Shown: one piece after another, positions 46,237-56,064 of the stretch | How positions within the stretch are numbered: position 1 is the stretch's first letter | Layout: each line of letters starts with the position of its first letter | Assembly (NCBI GenBank): GCA_015501585.1 | Contig: JADNRY010000006.1 | Coordinates: 868,001 to 932,000 of the forward strand | Reading direction: 5' to 3' | From: Rhodocollybia butyracea | Lineage: Eukaryota; Basidiomycota; Agaricomycetes; Agaricales; Omphalotaceae | Length of the DNA: 64,000 nucleotides | Translations under genes and position numbers: made by a program | Notes under the pieces: model-generated | Seen by the model: only the letters and a program-made list of their open reading frames with translations | Told to the model about the DNA's origin: nothing | Databases searched by the model: none

Positions 46237-48579
46237 CTACAGGCGAGCGTCCTTGGGCATCTTCTTCATCGCCTGTTTGAGGCCTAAATCACCTAGTACG
46301 TCCTCTGCGCCAGCTAAGATTGCGTCGAAGCCAGATGTGCGGTGGTACTAAGCGGAGATCAGTGGACAAAGCAGAGGGATGAGACTGGGTCGTACATTCT
46401 CCACAAATTTTCCCATTCCAGTCACTGTCAATGCACGCCCTCCAAACACTTGCGTAGCATCTGTAAAAATGTAATCGGAGCATTGAACAAGATGCCGATA
46501 AGGAAAGCAAGAGGCTCGATGTACATCCACATACCTTCGGCCGTCTCCCTTCCACAGCGAGAGACAAACCTGTCGCAAAGGAACGTCATAATCAGGTGAA
46601 ATTCGAGACAAGATAAATCAACGCACTGCTTGAGCAGGCCTATCTGACCAGCCAATTTATTGGACATTTCGTTATATGACATCTGTTGGATCATTCAACA
46701 GGGACTTTCAAGACCAGGAGATTGCCATGTAGAGGGCAAGAGATGAGATTAGGGGAAAGATGATGAGATGGATGGGATGAACAATGAAGCGGCGCATAAG
46801 CTGGACGTTCACGTACGTTGTTCATTTGATGTGTGACGAGTTCCAGCCAGTTCTGACATGCTTCTATCCGTGTAATCATTTTTCCTAGTTTGCTTCTTAT
46901 GACGGCTTGCGAGGTCAGGGGTTTGCCGAAGACGATTCTCTGGTTAGCCCATCTGCGATTCGGAGGTAGTCAGTTACTTGAGTATGAGATGTGTGATGCT
47001 CACTTTAAACATTCCTCAACGATTACCCTTTGAGCTCCGACACTGCTTGCAGTGACCATCCATCGTTCATGGTTGAAGTTGCTCAGGATGACTGACAAGC
47101 CTTTACCTACTTCGCCTAGCGTGTTGCTTACTGGGACGCGGACCTTGTTGAAAACCACGTATGCCGTTCCAGCGGTAGGTGAATAAGCTGTTTTGATGGG
47201 CTTTGTCGATACCCCTTCTCCTCGTTCAATCAAAATTACAGTAAGACCTTTCTGTGTCAGTTGCGGTATGAGCCTAATGCGACGTGACGCAAACAGAAAA
47301 CCTAACCTCGGTTTTGCAAGCTGTCGTGAAATAATCGGCAAAGGTCCCATTCGTTATCCATCTAAGGAAACAAATCAGGAGCGTAAAGAGCCTATTCTTT
47401 GCTGTACACACTTCTTGGTCCCAGTCACCACCCAGTAGCCACCATCTCTAATTGCAGTCGTTTGAATTCCGCTAACGTCACTTCCAGCAAATGCTTCACT
47501 GATTGCAAGTGCGATATACTTTTTTCCAGACAAGACCTGCAAGTCAAGTCAGTGAGGTAAGAACGCAAAAACTTTGAAGGGTAAGTTGTACCTCAGGAAC
47601 GACTTTAGATTGTAATTCCGGTGAACCATAGTTCCAAATTGGAGGGAGACCAATAACAGCACCGTTGAGCATCCCGTCGACGAATCCACGAGTGCCGAAA
47701 CGAGCTACTTCTGTGTGGAGAATGAGCTATACGCAAATGCAACGAATGAGAATGTGACTGTGATTAAGCTATGCGGGTTTCTGACTTCATGGAAATAGTT
47801 AAATTCTTCGGGTTTCACCAATCCCTCCATTAAGTAACGTCCTTTCAGATGCTTTCCAGGCCCCAAGCGCATAGAGATGATGTTGAGATCGCTGAAAGGA
47901 GATAAGTGCGTGAGCATTTCAACATCTACCTCAGAGTTTATACCTCAATCTATCTACAACCTCCTGTGATATTCTCGTCCCACCCTCTTCGCATTTGAGA
48001 GCTTCCGGGCGGACAACCTCTTCGAAAAACTTGCGGACGGCTTTTTGGAACATACGATGATTATCCGTATAATACGGGCTATAGTAACCGTCGGAAAGCC
48101 AAGTTGCTTCTGCGTAAGGCACTTTAGACAAAGAACCGGGCAGTGGGGCTTTGATGATTTCTTCTTGGCCTCGAATGACGCCAATCTGTAAACGAGCATA
48201 CTGTGGTCGTAAGAGCACTTCGTGTCTGTGGAGGCCGAAGAAGGTGTCTGTCGCATCCTTTCCGGCTACATAGAGTGAATGAGTTATTCGGTCTGAGTAG
48301 ATTATGTTCTAGTGCTTGCCTACGTTTGCAGCATACAAGACATTTGGCCCTCCTGGATGTAAGCCCGCAAATTTGGAGAGGTCGTAAACCTTTGAATCGA
48401 CTATTATCCACTTTTGAAAGCATCAGATGAGAACAATAATTTGAGTTTGTTGACTCACGAGGTCGCCCTCCTTGTTATGCTGATATTTGAGAATCGAGAA
48501 GCCCAGAAATGAGACTAGCCAAATATTGGTAACTGATAGCACGTACTTTTTCTACTTCTTCGTAGGTAAACTGTGACAT
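46237..48579 (-). CDS. Acyl-CoA dehydrogenase with N-terminal cytochrome b5 domain
   Basis: A multi-exon minus-strand gene. The N-terminal 100 residues are a cytochrome b5-type heme domain: YEEVEKHNKEGDLWIIVDSK, VYDLSKFAGLHPGGPNVL (HPGG with the axial His) and DTFFGLHRHEVLLRPQYARL, giving the second His. An acyl-CoA dehydrogenase follows: FGTRGFVDGMLNGAVIGLPP, YIALAISEAFAGSDVSGIQT (FAD region), GGYWVVTGTKKWITNGTFAD, YFTTACKTEKGLTVILIERG, HERWMVTASSVGAQR, WANQRIVFGKPLTSQAVIRS and DATQVFGGRALTVTG, ending KDARL. The fusion is known in fungi and suggests electron passage between heme and flavin. Neither a PTS1 nor a mitochondrial leader is evident at the ends. Substrate chain length is not predicted. 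Confidence 0.9.
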
Positions 48580-48732
48580 TAGAGAGAAATATTACAAGAG
48601 GAAGTAAGGGAACCGTGTAACCGGCCGAATTCAAATTTCACATGCTATGTGTACAAGAACTGGCTCAGACTTATTATTTTGATCAGTAGGGTCCACTGTA
48701 AGTACAAGTACAATATAGAATGAGGAGCTTAA

Positions 48733-49482
48733 TCAGGCCATGAATATTGCTCCAGTACAGACCGAGCCGATAACCGTCAACCAGTTCCAACCAAAAAGTG
48801 CAGAATTACTACTAATACTGCCACTTACTGCACTCGTTGACGCTGGACTAGTCGATGAAGCAGTCGACGATGTCGAAAGTGCCGTAATCGTAATTTGAGA
48901 AAAGGGTAAACTGAGAGCAGTGACGGTACTTTGATGTAAAGAGGAGCTGTCAGAACTGATAGTACTGGGAAGGGCTGATAGGGTTCTATTTGGATTTTGA
49001 CCAGGAAGAGTGGGATCCGTAATGTTCAAGCCTTCTTCGGCGCAATCCAAGAAAAGTGCTGGATAATGATATAATTTCAGAATTTTTATCTCTGACGTTG
49101 AAAACCTTGAACGCACCATCAATTGTGGATTGTGGACTAGAGTAGTTTGTGGTACCGCTAGCATTCCCAACGCATTCGAAACATTGGGTCAGATTCCTCA
49201 CAACCATGTCTGTACAACATTCTTGAGGAGCACAACCCTAATTCCAAAATTCATGACCAGACCTATATTTTCAGATTTCGAGTCGAGACTTACAGCGAGC
49301 ATTGATATAACTAAGCACTCCGAGTCGCACTGAGGAGGAACTACAATTTGGCGGGCACTCAGAGCCTGCAAAAGTTCATGATCATGGTCGCGTTGCCTGT
49401 GGCCAGCTAGAACTGAGCTCGCATGTGTACTTTGGAAAAGGAGAGATACGGCCCAAGCTACTGAAAAAATTGCTCTGTACAT
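48733..49482 (-). CDS. Secreted Cys-rich protein with Ser/Thr stalk and likely GPI tail
   Basis: Three exons on the minus strand join in frame. A signal peptide (MYRAIFSVAWAVSLLFQSTH) is followed by PPQCDSECLVISMLA, then after an intron GCAPQECCTDMVVRNLTQCF, ECVGNASG and a third exon starting ALFLDCAEEGLNITDPTLPG. Eight to nine cysteines are spaced in a compact domain. The C-terminal 90 residues are rich in Ser and Thr and end in a hydrophobic helix (FGWNWLTVIGSVCTGAIFMA), typical for a GPI attachment signal. This is a recurrent layout for small surface proteins of Agaricomycetes; the role is unknown. Confidence 0.65.
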
Positions 49483-50813
49483 TGTTGGAAGCTTGAGACG
49501 AACAGCTTTGAGCCAGTTGCTGATAGCTTACATGTGACCGTGTTAAAAATGGGAGTTGGCTCTTGGACTTGTGGAGACCTGAGTAGACCTGGCCAGGCTA
49601 TTTTAAGTCAAAATTACTTAAGTTCTTGTAGAATAATGTATATATATATCTCTTTTGCTTTTCCTCTTTTCAAACTTGAAATAACCCGAGTCTCCACGGA
49701 CATATGCATAAGCCAAAAGCCAACTCTTGATTGACTCTTGACGCTGCATTATGTGACCGCTAACAGATACCCGTGGTTACGCCACAGAAGAGCCCCATCT
49801 GCTTGGAGTAAAGCTCCTCACCAGTCGTCTATTCTCTTGCATGAGTTCAATGACGCTTAGTAATTAGTCTCTGGATGAGGTGGAAGAGCCTGCCGTTTCA
49901 TCTCTCACGTCATTGAAATCTTCTCTAAATCAGCGGTGATTACTTTAGACATGTACGTGCGCAAGGAACTTCATGTAACGATAGAAATCATATTCTGATT
50001 TACTACAACCCGTCGTAAGTTACTCGGCGACGCGATTCAGATTATCATCGGAAGGCCGCTGTACGCATATATCCGTGCATTTCTTGCACCACTGACACGG
50101 TCGAGCTCGAATAATATACTCACGCATTCACACAGACACCGAAATGAGTACCCCTTAGAGTTTGGACGCAAGGCTGTCATGAAATACAAGCGGGGGAGAT
50201 AAGTTAATGTGGATTTCGGTACTTATACTGGACTCTGACCGAGATTTTCAAATTCAAATCGGTGAATCGACTTATGTTCGAGGGATTAGCTACCCCCACG
50301 CAACAGGCCCCGTTGTCAGATCCTGCTTCTCCACTCACAAAATCTGTATATCTAAATGACGACAACCCTCAATCATAAGAATCTGGTTGAATGTGTCACG
50401 ATTCAAGTGAGAACAACAGATTTCGATTTTCGAGTTCTGTTATACGTCGGCCGGGTTCTGGGGACCTTGCATGAGATACTTTATCTAGAGATCGGGACTG
50501 GGTCTCTGGACTCTGGAGTATACGCATTGAAAAATCCGGATACTTCCAGGATTCGTGGTTTCAATCGTCAGGATTAGTATGCGGCTACAATACAGCCTCT
50601 TTGTTCATGCTCATCTTCACACCTAGCAACTTCAATCTGGGCCCTGGGTAACACATTTCGCGAGGACTTGTAGCGAGTCGGGGAGCGTGGTCACCGACGC
50701 CAGCCCTAAGGCCTGTGTATCGAGAGTCTTGGTAATCATGGGGCGCTTAACGGCACGCGTTCGGCGCTAATCACGATCACGCATTTTTGCTCCTCTTCAG
50801 CTTGTGTGCTGGA
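49483..50813. other. Divergent intergenic region of 1.3 kb, no gene seen
   Basis: The interval lies between the Cys-rich gene (minus) and the mitochondrial carrier (plus). Open frames are short; one at 50356-50577 reads 73 codons without recognisable features. No RNA gene was found by eye. Confidence 0.45.
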
Positions 50814-52125
50814 ATGCCCCAGCAACCAGCAAGCTTCTTTCCAACGACTGCTCTAGTTGAGATGTTTTTTTTTTTCGACTCTTATTTGCCGTTTTTTGAT
50901 TAATATCTATGCAGGATCATGCAGCTGCTGGACTCGGTGCTGGCGTAGTTTCTACGCTCTGCATGAATCCCTTGGATCTTTTGAAGGTCAAATTCCAAGT
51001 TGCCACTACATCTTCTAGAGGTGGAATTGGAAAACAAATATGGCATGGCTTGAGAGATATCTATCGAGAATCTGGCTTCAAGGGTCTCTATCGTGGGGTG
51101 GGGCCGAATGTCGCAGGTAATGCGTCCAGCTGGGGACTTTATTTTCTATTGTGAGTACAGCGGTCTACTCCTGGTCTTCCTTCGTCTAAGGAACCACAAT
51201 CAGTTACAATATGCTCAAGAAGCGAGCATCTGGAGGGGATCTCACAAAACCGCTATCGGCACAGGAAATTCTGATTTGCTCTGCCCAAGCGAGTCCGCGA
51301 ATTTCTTCCAAAAATATTTTCATGCTGCTAACCTTGAATAATGTCTCTAGGCGCTGTTACTGCAGTCACGACAAATCCAATCTGGGTAGTCAAAGTCCGA
51401 ATGTTCACCTCTCCTCCTGGCTCGTCAACAGCTTATCGGAGCTTATTTCGTCCGTGCTGCATGTTTTAGATATCATTAGCTGGTTCTCATATCTCCTCTC
51501 TAGATGGCTTCAACAACATTGTCAAGACAGAAGGTGTGAAGGGTCTCTTTCGAGGAACATCTTTAGCACTCTTTGGCGTCAGCAATGGCGCATTGCAGTT
51601 CATGACCTATGAAAAAATGAAAAAATGGGGATTTGATATGAAGCGACAACGATATCTTAGAGAAGGGCGGGAGTGGGACTCTCGAGCGGACAAACTTGTA
51701 GGTGCCTGTTCTGTTGGGATTATCTCAGAAGTAATTCACAATACTTCCAGTCAAATACATCCTACACAGTAATGTCCGCGTCAAGCAAGCTCCTGGCACT
51801 CTCCGCTACGTATCCTTACCAGGTTGTGCGTTCGCGAATCCAGGTAATACAGCGTCGCGTTTACATCTTATCTCACTGACTGTTGCTATTACTATTTCAG
51901 AACGATCATCGACTTTACCCTAATATTACCAGCACGATAGCGCGAACGTGGCACCAAGAAGGCTTCCGAGGCTTTTACCGGGGCCTTGCGACAAATCTTG
52001 TTCGTATACTCCCCGGTACATGTGTGACGTTCGTAGTATATGAGAACTTGGCTTGGTTGTTGCGGTCAACGGCTGCAAAACGAATCAAATGGAAACCCGA
52101 AGAAGATTCCCGAGAGTGTTCATAG
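50814..52125 (+). CDS. FLX1: Mitochondrial carrier, FAD/folate type (FLX1 / SLC25A32-like)
   Basis: A short first exon (50814-50855, MPQQPASFFPTTAL) joins to 50915-51150 and 51204-51292, and further exons lead to a stop at 52125. Mitochondrial carriers have three repeats of about 100 residues; here they start at AAGLGAGVVSTLCMNPLDLL, AVTAVTTNPIWVVKVRM and LLALSATYPYQVVRSRIQ. Trp in the second signature (NPIW in place of Px[DE]) is typical of the FAD, folate and pyrimidine-nucleotide carriers. GLYRGVGPNVAGNASSWGLY, GLFRGTSLALFGVSNGALQF and GFYRGLATNLVRILPGTCVT are the matching second helices. It is likely to move FAD or a folate across the inner membrane; which substrate cannot be read from sequence. 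Confidence 0.9.
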
Positions 52126-52295
52126 AATTGCATCTTATTGTACTTTTGCTTATAATACTACATACCTTTAGTTTTGAAGTACAGAAATACAGAGTTAGTG
52201 ATTAGATTACGAAAGCACTTGCAATCTGCGTTTGACCATCATCGGTATGGTTCTATTTTCTTTGTCTGTCACTGTAACCATTGAAACCGTACCAG

Positions 52296-52982
52296 ATGGC
52301 GACGTTTCTAACGTTTCGGTCAGCGACCAAATGGATATGTACAGCCTCTAATAATACTCGAGCCCAGACGCGTTGGCTGCACGCCTCAGCCCCGAATCAT
52401 TCCAAATATAAAAAGGACTCAAAGATTCGAAACGACAAAATACCTTACTCTGAAGTACATGTAGTTGACAGAGACAACGACGGACAGCTCGTAAAGACGA
52501 CAATGACCGAGCTCCTACAAAACCTCAACCCGGAAAAGTCCTACATCGAGCTAGTTTCCACCGATCCGTTCGCTGTTGTAAAGGTGGTCAATAGGAAAGA
52601 GGAAATTGCACGGCAAAGGCAGGCCAAGGTGCAGCAAAAGCTGAACGCGAAGAAGAATATGAAGAAGGAATTCCAGTTTACATGGGGTATGGCTCTTGGA
52701 GATTTGGAGTACAGGCTCGGCAGGGTAAAGTCAGAGTTGAAGAAGGGAACCAGAGTGGATTTGGTCTTTGCTCCGAAAGGCAGTCAAAAACCGCCTCCGG
52801 TGCACGAGATGAGGGAGAGGATGCAGCTCATGGCAGATAAATTGGCAGATGTAGGCATAGAGTGGAAGGACAGGGAACTACAAAGAGGCATGGGTGCACT
52901 ATTCATGCAAAGTTTGCGTGTAGGCTCGGTAGCGCACGACAGCGAGGAAGGGGGAGAGGGAGCTCCAGAAACAGGCCATTAA
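52296..52982 (+). CDS. Mitochondrial translation initiation factor IF-3
   Basis: A single exon of 228 codons. IF-3 prevents premature joining of mitoribosome subunits during initiation. An N-terminal basic presequence (MATFLTFRSATKWICTASNN) leads into DSKIRNDKIPYSEVHVVDRD, the conserved IF-3 N-domain, then NPEKSYIELVSTDPFAVVKV (N-domain end with the helical linker) and the C-domain with FQFTWGMALGDLEYRLGRVK, GTRVDLVFAPKGSQKPPPV and an extended acidic C terminus. The ATG at 52296 (CAGATGG) gives a good presequence. The gene lies on the same strand after the FLX1-like gene by 170 bases. Confidence 0.88.
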   Translation: MATFLTFRSATKWICTASNNTRAQTRWLHASAPNHSKYKKDSKIRNDKIPYSEVHVVDRDNDGQLVKTTMTELLQNLNPEKSYIELVSTDPFAVVKVVNRKEEIARQRQAKVQQKLNAKKNMKKEFQFTWGMALGDLEYRLGRVKSELKKGTRVDLVFAPKGSQKPPPVHEMRERMQLMADKLADVGIEWKDRELQRGMGALFMQSLRVGSVAHDSEEGGEGAPETGH

Positions 52983-53037
52983 TGGTGGATTATCATTGCT
53001 AGTACTACAACTGCTACTTTTAATTGCTCCTTGATAA

Positions 53038-55857
53038 TTATTCTATTCGTGTGTCCTGCCCTAATTTACCTCTGCGTCTCCTGAGATTTTCGTGTCTTAT
53101 CTGCCCACGAGGCACTCGGCCCAAAGGAAGACCCTTTCGTTTCTCAACTGGTAGCGCAAACGGAGTTTGGTACGAATCATCGACAGGGTACGCCCAACGA
53201 CCCCTACGCAACGGTAGCGGCTTTGTATAGCTGTGCCGAGGCGACAGCTGACTCTGGGTCCCAACTAACAGATATTGCACCCCAAGTGGAAGCGGGTATC
53301 CGGCCTTGATCATGTCCTCCGCCACTACAATAAGGTCCGAGTTGTTCTTGGTGACACTTTGTCCGGAATTCCTGTAAATCCAGTTCGCAAATCGAATATG
53401 CTGCCGCCAGTGGGAAGGCGCAGACCGAGCGCGGCGTGGACGGTCCCAGCGTCTGGATACGATACGCAACATAGCGTTGAAAAACCTCTCGTCTGGCGCA
53501 GGAAGCTCGATACCATTCCAAGCATTCTCAACCGTGGCTTCTCTTTCCTTGTCGCCATCGGTGTGTTCATTAACAAACGCTTTCAACGCGTGGTACACTT
53601 CATGAGCGCCACGAAGCATGCTGCGATAGACAGAGACTCCAGATACGCGCGCGGTAGCAGAGCGAAGTAGGCGAGAATGCTCAGACTTGTCGTTTTGTTG
53701 CAAGATATAATGAGCCCAACCAACGACGTAGCGTTTTGAGCGAGGTTGCCAATCAGCCGAGGTAGCAGGAACCGGCGGTCTATGAGAAAATTTACGCGCC
53801 TCGCTGCCATAACAAACGAGCATAAGCGTATAGGCATGAACAGGCAGGCACCATGGCTTTACGCGGTTCTCATTGAATGCAGTGAGCCAACTGGCACGCT
53901 CAGCCTCTTTGGCCAGATGCCATACGCGTTCAGCAAGACCTGTACGTCCTGCCTTCACCACAGCGTTAAGGACGTTTACGAAAAAGTGCGGACCATATAT
54001 GACAACGCGACGTAAACATTCCTCGCGGGATTGTCGCCGGAGAAGTTTAACGTCCTCAGGATCTAGATCTCCCCAGGAAGGATGATCAACGATAGCTAAT
54101 TCAGGAAGGAGTTGGAATAGGATGGAAGGTACGACTTGTGGCCTACCGGTGGAGACGAGGTAGGATATATAGGAAGAGAGAGTGTAGCTGTCGGCGTGGA
54201 TTCTTTTGGATTGGGGAATAGATAGTTCGTGCGATTCCGAGGCGAGACGTCTGAGGGACTTGGAGAAGCGGCCATTGGAGAACCACTTGGTTGTGTCGAA
54301 ATTGGTCGGAGATGATGATGGTGAAGAAACTGCGTGAATCGTACCCAGTCCACGTTCATTCAGAGATTGGAACTTTTGGAGAACAGTCTCTGCTATAATG
54401 GGAGAGCGGAGAATACGGCCCGCAGACAGTAAAATATTGAAAGTGCCCACATTCGGGGCAGGTCGACGGAAGCCACTATGCTTCCAAAATGGATCTTGCA
54501 TGTACTGCAAGACGTTTTCGGCAAGCTGTGGTGAAAGACGGTGACGAAGAGCGTAGTATAGGAGAGAATTGCAGGCAGGTAGATCCAGTGGTCTAGAATT
54601 ATACAGAGTCGGTTCCCAGCGCGCGATTGATTTTAGTTTGCGAGGTTCTGGGCGGTGTCGTGGAGGTTTCCTGATCAGGCGATGCAAGACGAGGTGAAAG
54701 TAATCATATGCATTGACCTGAACAGGCTGGTTGTCGGTCCGTATGATCCAAACTACATTGTCGCACTTGGGACAGCGATAGAGTAAACGTATGAGCGATG
54801 ACAAATGGGGATAGGGTATCTGGCGAATATCTAGCATATACGCAAGGTTTGCCAAAGCTTGTAGTGCGGCATGGAATGGTATCTTATGTGCCTCGTCTGT
54901 ATCCTTGGACAGCACTTCAGCAATACACGCTATGATCTCTTTCAAGATGTCAAACGAGGGATAAGGGGATGACCTGCGCAGGAAGCGGTAATGATCTACA
55001 GTCTGCAATTCTAGCTCGAGATTCTCCTTCAACTCGGGAGAAGTGAGCTGACGAGCGATAGCATCTCTGACAGCGCAATCTTTGAGAATTGCAGTGAAAA
55101 GAAGACATGCAGCGATTAGTTCGCCGTGAAAGAGCAGTGAGCCTATCAAAGCCCGATACATACGCTCCGTGCGAGCTTGATTCTTTTGGTTGCGTGCGCA
55201 CATGAATAAGTCGAATGCGGCACGACTACCTTTCCCTCCGACCAAAGAAGGATTTAGGGAAAGTACACTGCGTTGGAACAGAAGGTTTTTCAGATAGATG
55301 AAAAACTCGGGTCCTGCTGACCGTGGAGTGCTTCCGTCTGAGGTGACCAAAACCTCGAGGATTGATTCAAAAGTTCTGGTACGAATAGGAACCCCGTTGT
55401 CAAGCATTATCTTGGCGACTACGTGAGCCCTGCGGTAAAGCCCGAGTCGAAGTAGACCGTGGATGAGAGCATGTCCAGTAAGCCTCTGAGAGACTGGCTG
55501 AGGAAATTCTATTCCGTTGGCGCGAAAATGTTTAGAAGGAGAACTGTGTAGAAGTGGCTTGTTGGAAAGTCGGGCAGATTCGACAATAATGTGGGCAGTC
55601 TGTAAATCCTGGGCCTGGATGGCCATACGAACTGAATGCCATACTGTACGTGAAAGCTGGGCAGAGGTCAAGTTGCCGATGCGAGGCACCTCGGGGACGT
55701 GTGTATCGACAGCGAAATTTGCGGCAGATCTCGAAAACGCGAAAGTTGATAATTTTTTTGCGTAAAAGCCATGGTTCTGAGCCAATGAGGGCTTGAGTAT
55801 CTGCTGGTTGAACTTGTGGGAAATACAGCTAGCCTTCGGGAACCAATTGCATCGCAT
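53038..55857 (-). CDS. PPR-like mitochondrial protein, single exon
   Basis: An uninterrupted minus-strand frame of 939 residues, rare here for its length. The start at the ATG of MRCNWFPKASCISHKFNQQI gives a basic, hydroxylated leader typical of mitochondrial import. The body is built of paired helices of about 35 residues in the pattern of pentatricopeptide repeats: GHALIHGLLRLGLYRRAHVV, AKIMLDNGVPIRTRTFESIL, EVLVTSDG, RMYRALIGSLLFHGELIAAC and FNILLSAGRILRSPIIAETV. These proteins bind organelle RNA. The precise target is unknown. The last 120 residues include RSAPSHWRQHIRFANWIYRN and are basic. It is divergent from UBP14 with 207 bases between start codons. Confidence 0.75.
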   Translation of the reverse strand: MRCNWFPKASCISHKFNQQILKPSLAQNHGFYAKKLSTFAFSRSAANFAVDTHVPEVPRIGNLTSAQLSRTVWHSVRMAIQAQDLQTAHIIVESARLSNKPLLHSSPSKHFRANGIEFPQPVSQRLTGHALIHGLLRLGLYRRAHVVAKIMLDNGVPIRTRTFESILEVLVTSDGSTPRSAGPEFFIYLKNLLFQRSVLSLNPSLVGGKGSRAAFDLFMCARNQKNQARTERMYRALIGSLLFHGELIAACLLFTAILKDCAVRDAIARQLTSPELKENLELELQTVDHYRFLRRSSPYPSFDILKEIIACIAEVLSKDTDEAHKIPFHAALQALANLAYMLDIRQIPYPHLSSLIRLLYRCPKCDNVVWIIRTDNQPVQVNAYDYFHLVLHRLIRKPPRHRPEPRKLKSIARWEPTLYNSRPLDLPACNSLLYYALRHRLSPQLAENVLQYMQDPFWKHSGFRRPAPNVGTFNILLSAGRILRSPIIAETVLQKFQSLNERGLGTIHAVSSPSSSPTNFDTTKWFSNGRFSKSLRRLASESHELSIPQSKRIHADSYTLSSYISYLVSTGRPQVVPSILFQLLPELAIVDHPSWGDLDPEDVKLLRRQSREECLRRVVIYGPHFFVNVLNAVVKAGRTGLAERVWHLAKEAERASWLTAFNENRVKPWCLPVHAYTLMLVCYGSEARKFSHRPPVPATSADWQPRSKRYVVGWAHYILQQNDKSEHSRLLRSATARVSGVSVYRSMLRGAHEVYHALKAFVNEHTDGDKEREATVENAWNGIELPAPDERFFNAMLRIVSRRWDRPRRARSAPSHWRQHIRFANWIYRNSGQSVTKNNSDLIVVAEDMIKAGYPLPLGVQYLLVGTQSQLSPRHSYTKPLPLRRGRWAYPVDDSYQTPFALPVEKRKGLPLGRVPRGQIRHENLRRRRGKLGQDTRIE

Positions 55858-56064
55858 GTAGGTCGCATAACTGGACAAGATTGAGGAGAATAGAATACGT
55901 CTAGAGAAAAAACATACCAGCTATGGCCGACCAGGAGGAGACGATGAAAAGTGGTCGACGTTGGCAAGTTTGTCCGGCCTAGGCCGAGATATTTCGGTCC
56001 GGCGTTGCTTCTACGCGTACCGCGTTTTATTATTCTAATTTCTTTGTCTTAGACTTGAACTAGA

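Noticed and set aside
53038..55857. Start at 55878 for the PPR-like gene
   Set aside because: That position is a TTG; the first ATG in frame is at 55857.
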